Positions 15,715-17,700 of a DNA stretch of 17,700 bases are shown here, in pieces. Position numbers and translations under genes: made by a program. The notes under the pieces are model-generated. The model did no database searches. It was not told the origin of the DNA and saw only the letters and a program-made list of their open reading frames with translations. This DNA is from Thalassospiraceae bacterium (GTDB lineage: Bacteria; Pseudomonadota; Alphaproteobacteria; Rhodospirillales; Magnetovibrionaceae), in contig DAOWFT010000137.1 in NCBI GenBank assembly GCA_030637845.1, positions 1 to 17,700 on the forward strand. The letters are read 5' to 3'. The number at the start of each line of letters is the position of its first letter. The stretch's first letter is position 1.

Positions 15715-16836
15715 CTAAGCGGCGTTTGCGTTTATTGCCCGCGTTCTTATTTCATCCCAGACAGCGACAAACCCGTTCACATCGTCTTGGGTGTTATTGT
15801 GGCCAAGACTTACCCTTATCCCGCTAGCGCCTTCATCTTCGGCCACATTCATGGCGGCCAGCACCGGGCTTTGCTTTATCTTGCCCGAAGCGCACGCCGA
15901 ACCAGCGGAAACACAAATACCGGCAAGGTCAAACCCGGCTATCTGGGTCTCGGCCAAAACCCCCGGCATCACAATAAAAGATGTATTGGGCAAACGTTTG
16001 GCACCTGCGCCAATTACCCGGGCGGCGGGCTCAATTTCCCTGATTTGCTTTTCCAAATTATCCCGCAGGGCGGCAAGCCTATCTGCCTCATTTTTAATTA
16101 TGTCGAGCGAGGCATTAGCAGCCGCAGCCATACCGGCAATACCGGAAACATTTTCGGTTCCACCGCGTAGGCCTTTTTCCTGCCCGCCACCGGAAACAAG
16201 GGCCTTCAATGGGTTACCGGCTTTTGTAATAAGCGCGCCGATACCTTTGGGGCCGCCAAACTTGTGTGCCGATATGGACATATAATCAACGCCCAGATCG
16301 GCAAAATCGATTTCTATTTTACCGGCCGCCTGCACAACATCGCTATGAACCAAGGCCCCTGCCTTGTGGGCGATTTTTGTTATTTCCCTTAACGGCTGAA
16401 TAATCCCGGTCTCGTTATTGGCCAGCATTACCGAAACAATCGTATTGTCGGCATCATTACCAAGGGCCGCTTCAAGCTTTGAAAGATCGATTACACCGTT
16501 TTCATCAACTGCAATAAATTCAACTTTTTTATTAACGCTGCGCACCGCCGGATGCTCCACAGCACTGGCGATAATGCGCGTCCGGCCACAGCCTAACAAG
16601 CTGAGGGCGTTTGCCTCGGTTCCGCCCGATGTAAATATAATACGTGATCCTTCCGGCGCGCCGACCAGAGCCATAACCGCATTTCTGGAATCTTCGACCA
16701 AGCGGTGAGCCTGACGACCAAGCTTATGAACCGATGATGGATTACCGACAAGGTCAAGCGCGTCCATGACGGCTTTCTTGGCCGCCGGCAATACCGGCGC
16801 AGTCGCGTTATAATCCATGTATATCATCTGGTTCAT
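15715..16836 (-). CDS. Second cysteine desulfurase family protein (NifS/IscS-like)
   Basis: This 373-residue class V PLP enzyme is a shorter paralogue of the adjacent IscS. The PLP lysine is Lys192 (SAHKFGGP) and the catalytic-type cysteine is Cys315 (SAGSACASG), so it looks active. Its substrate motifs GGTEANAL and RGGTEN are intact. It lacks the IscS C-terminal tail. A desulfurase of this kind between iscR and iscS is known in several alphaproteobacteria, but its role is not settled: it may supply sulfur to another acceptor or support IscS. No Shine-Dalgarno is visible before the ATG at 16836, and Met4 and Met7 are alternative starts. It follows iscR across a 37-bp spacer made of 11-bp repeats. 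Confidence 0.92.
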   Translation of the reverse strand: MNQMIYMDYNATAPVLPAAKKAVMDALDLVGNPSSVHKLGRQAHRLVEDSRNAVMALVGAPEGSRIIFTSGGTEANALSLLGCGRTRIIASAVEHPAVRSVNKKVEFIAVDENGVIDLSKLEAALGNDADNTIVSVMLANNETGIIQPLREITKIAHKAGALVHSDVVQAAGKIEIDFADLGVDYMSISAHKFGGPKGIGALITKAGNPLKALVSGGGQEKGLRGGTENVSGIAGMAAAANASLDIIKNEADRLAALRDNLEKQIREIEPAARVIGAGAKRLPNTSFIVMPGVLAETQIAGFDLAGICVSAGSACASGKIKQSPVLAAMNVAEDEGASGIRVSLGHNNTQDDVNGFVAVWDEIRTRAINANAA

Positions 16837-16840
16837 TCTA

Positions 16841-16884
16841 TTATTTGGCCATTATTTGGCTATTATTAGGTTATTATTCGGCAG
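16841..16884. repeat. Four tandem copies of an 11-bp unit at the iscR 3' end
   Basis: Copies lie at 16841-16851 (TTATTTGGCCA), 16852-16862 (TTATTTGGCTA), 16863-16873 (TTATTAGGTTA) and 16874-16884 (TTATTCGGCAG). The fourth contains the iscR stop codon and its last codons. On the transcript strand every unit ends in AATAA, and the 11-bp period moves this stop through all three frames. The repeats fill nearly the whole spacer between iscR and the second desulfurase. Confidence 0.8.
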
Positions 16885-17344
16885 CAAACGTTGCGGAATC
16901 ATCTTCGGGAAATACACCGGGGCGTGATCCGGGGATGTTTCCTTCGCAAACGTCTTCAAGGGTTATGGAATTAAGGTACAGATATATTTGATGGCTAAGG
17001 GCTTGCCACAAATCATGGGTAAGGCATCTGCTCTTGTCGCTACGGCAGCCTTCGCTGCTGTTATTGCTGCAACGAGTCGCGGTTAACGGCTCATCCACCG
17101 CCAGAACTATATCTGAAATACGTATGCGGCCATTTTCACGGGCCATCAAATATCCGCCGCCGGGGCCGCGAACACTTTTTACAATGCCTGCCTTGCGCAA
17201 CTTGCCGAAAAGCTGTTCAAGATATGAAAGTGAAATTTCCTGACGTTCGGCAATGTCGGCAAGCGATACCGGCGATCCGCTGGAATTGGTTCCAAGATCA
17301 GCCATAGCCATTACTGCGTAACGTCCTTTTGTGCTAAGTTTCAC
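16874..17344 (-). CDS. iscR: Fe-S cluster-sensing Rrf2-family transcription regulator
   Basis: IscR binds a [2Fe-2S] cluster and controls iron-sulfur assembly genes according to cluster supply. This 156-residue protein begins with the Rrf2 winged-helix signature KLSTKGRYAVMAMADL and has the wing motif VRGPGGGY (58-65). The candidate ligands are Cys92, Cys100, Cys107 and His110 (RCLTHDLW). Spacing is wider than in E. coli IscR (92, 98, 104, 107). The start is a GTG at 17344 with AGGAG (17356-17352) 7 nt upstream. It lies 20 bp after cysE and heads the ISC genes, as expected for autoregulation. However, any promoter must be inside or upstream of cysE. Confidence 0.95.
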   Translation of the reverse strand: MKLSTKGRYAVMAMADLGTNSSGSPVSLADIAERQEISLSYLEQLFGKLRKAGIVKSVRGPGGGYLMARENGRIRISDIVLAVDEPLTATRCSNNSSEGCRSDKSRCLTHDLWQALSHQIYLYLNSITLEDVCEGNIPGSRPGVFPEDDSATFAAE

Positions 17345-17364
17345 AATTTTTCTCCTAAACAGTT

Positions 17365-17700
17365 TTATTTTTTTGTTGAAACTTTTTTATTGTTATCAGT
17401 GGTGCTTTTTTTATCTGTATTTATATCCATTACGTCTTCGACCGTTGCCAGTTCACCCTCTAGCTCATCTATCCTGCCCATGAGCGAAGATATCTGGCTG
17501 CGCAGGTTTTCAATGGTTTTAAGCATTGGATCGGGGCAACCATCCGAAGGCGTGCCATAGGGGGCAAAATCTTTTGCGTGTTCTTTGTCGCGCGGCATAA
17601 CAATGCGTGCGGGAATGCCAACCGCGGTTACGCCCGGGGGGACATCTTTGGTAACAACTGCGTTGGCACCGATGCGCGCACCCTCACCAACGGTTATTCC
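17365..17700 (-). CDS. cysE: Serine O-acetyltransferase, C-terminal part (runs off the right edge)
   Basis: CysE acetylates serine with acetyl-CoA, the first committed step of cysteine synthesis. The frame is open from 17700, so the N terminus lies outside the window; 111 codons plus stop are visible. The first residues form left-handed beta-helix turns (GEGARIGANAVVTKDVPPG) ending in the family-typical AVGIPARIV. A C-terminal extension follows the catalytic domain: DGCPDP, a heptad-like helix of about 25 residues (LKTIENLRSQISSL onward), then a Lys/Asp/Asn/Thr-rich tail of about 20 residues. An ATG at 17598 lies inside the gene and is not the start. The stop is 20 bp before iscR, so cysteine supply and cluster assembly probably share a transcript. 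Confidence 0.93.
   Translation of the reverse strand, partial: GITVGEGARIGANAVVTKDVPPGVTAVGIPARIVMPRDKEHAKDFAPYGTPSDGCPDPMLKTIENLRSQISSLMGRIDELEGELATVEDVMDINTDKKSTTDNNKKVSTKK

Noticed and set aside
17365..17598. Separate 77-residue gene starting at ATG 17598
   Set aside because: The frame continues without a stop to the window edge and the upstream residues are typical CysE beta-helix, so this is the C-terminal part of cysE.

Overview
The window reads as the chromosome of an alphaproteobacterium, probably Rhodospirillales-like. Base composition is moderate, roughly half GC by eye. Three things point there: the gene order cysE-iscR-second desulfurase-iscS-iscU-iscA-hscB-hscA-fdx, an HscB with an N-terminal zinc finger, and an Atm1-type exporter closely resembling the mitochondrial one. 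All coding frames I followed are intact. I saw no insertion sequence, prophage, tRNA, rRNA or CRISPR array. No gap without a gene exceeds about 200 bp; the longest are 5587-5786, 8205-8379, 5100-5265 and 1393-1545.

Left part (1-5099): the N-terminal portion of a membrane PAS sensor on the minus strand, cut by the window edge, is divergent from a small MAPEG-family membrane protein. The plus-strand guaA follows and converges with the minus-strand glpK, with only 10 bp between their stop codons.

Middle part (5100-10536): on the plus strand come a small cytoplasmic parvulin, an unrecognised 60-residue protein and an Atm1-type ABC exporter. The exporter ends at a bidirectional intrinsic terminator shared with a 50-residue single-pass membrane protein. 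Then mnmA and a DUF599 membrane protein lie on the minus strand, and a 63-residue membrane protein with a poly-aspartate tail lies on the plus strand.

Right part (10581-17700): a long minus-strand ISC iron-sulfur assembly cluster. Read in the direction of transcription it is cysE (partial), iscR, a NifS-like cysteine desulfurase, iscS, iscU, iscA, hscB, hscA and fdx. CysE makes the cysteine precursor, IscS (and perhaps its paralogue) releases sulfur, and IscU builds the cluster with ferredoxin electrons. HscA/HscB then release it to carriers such as IscA, and IscR senses cluster supply. MnmA is a known consumer of IscS sulfur, and Atm1 is the exporter linked to this pathway in mitochondria, so much of the window has one theme.

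I did not find a clearly new biological system. The least explained items are three small proteins, a hairpin leader, and several short tandem duplications at gene borders.
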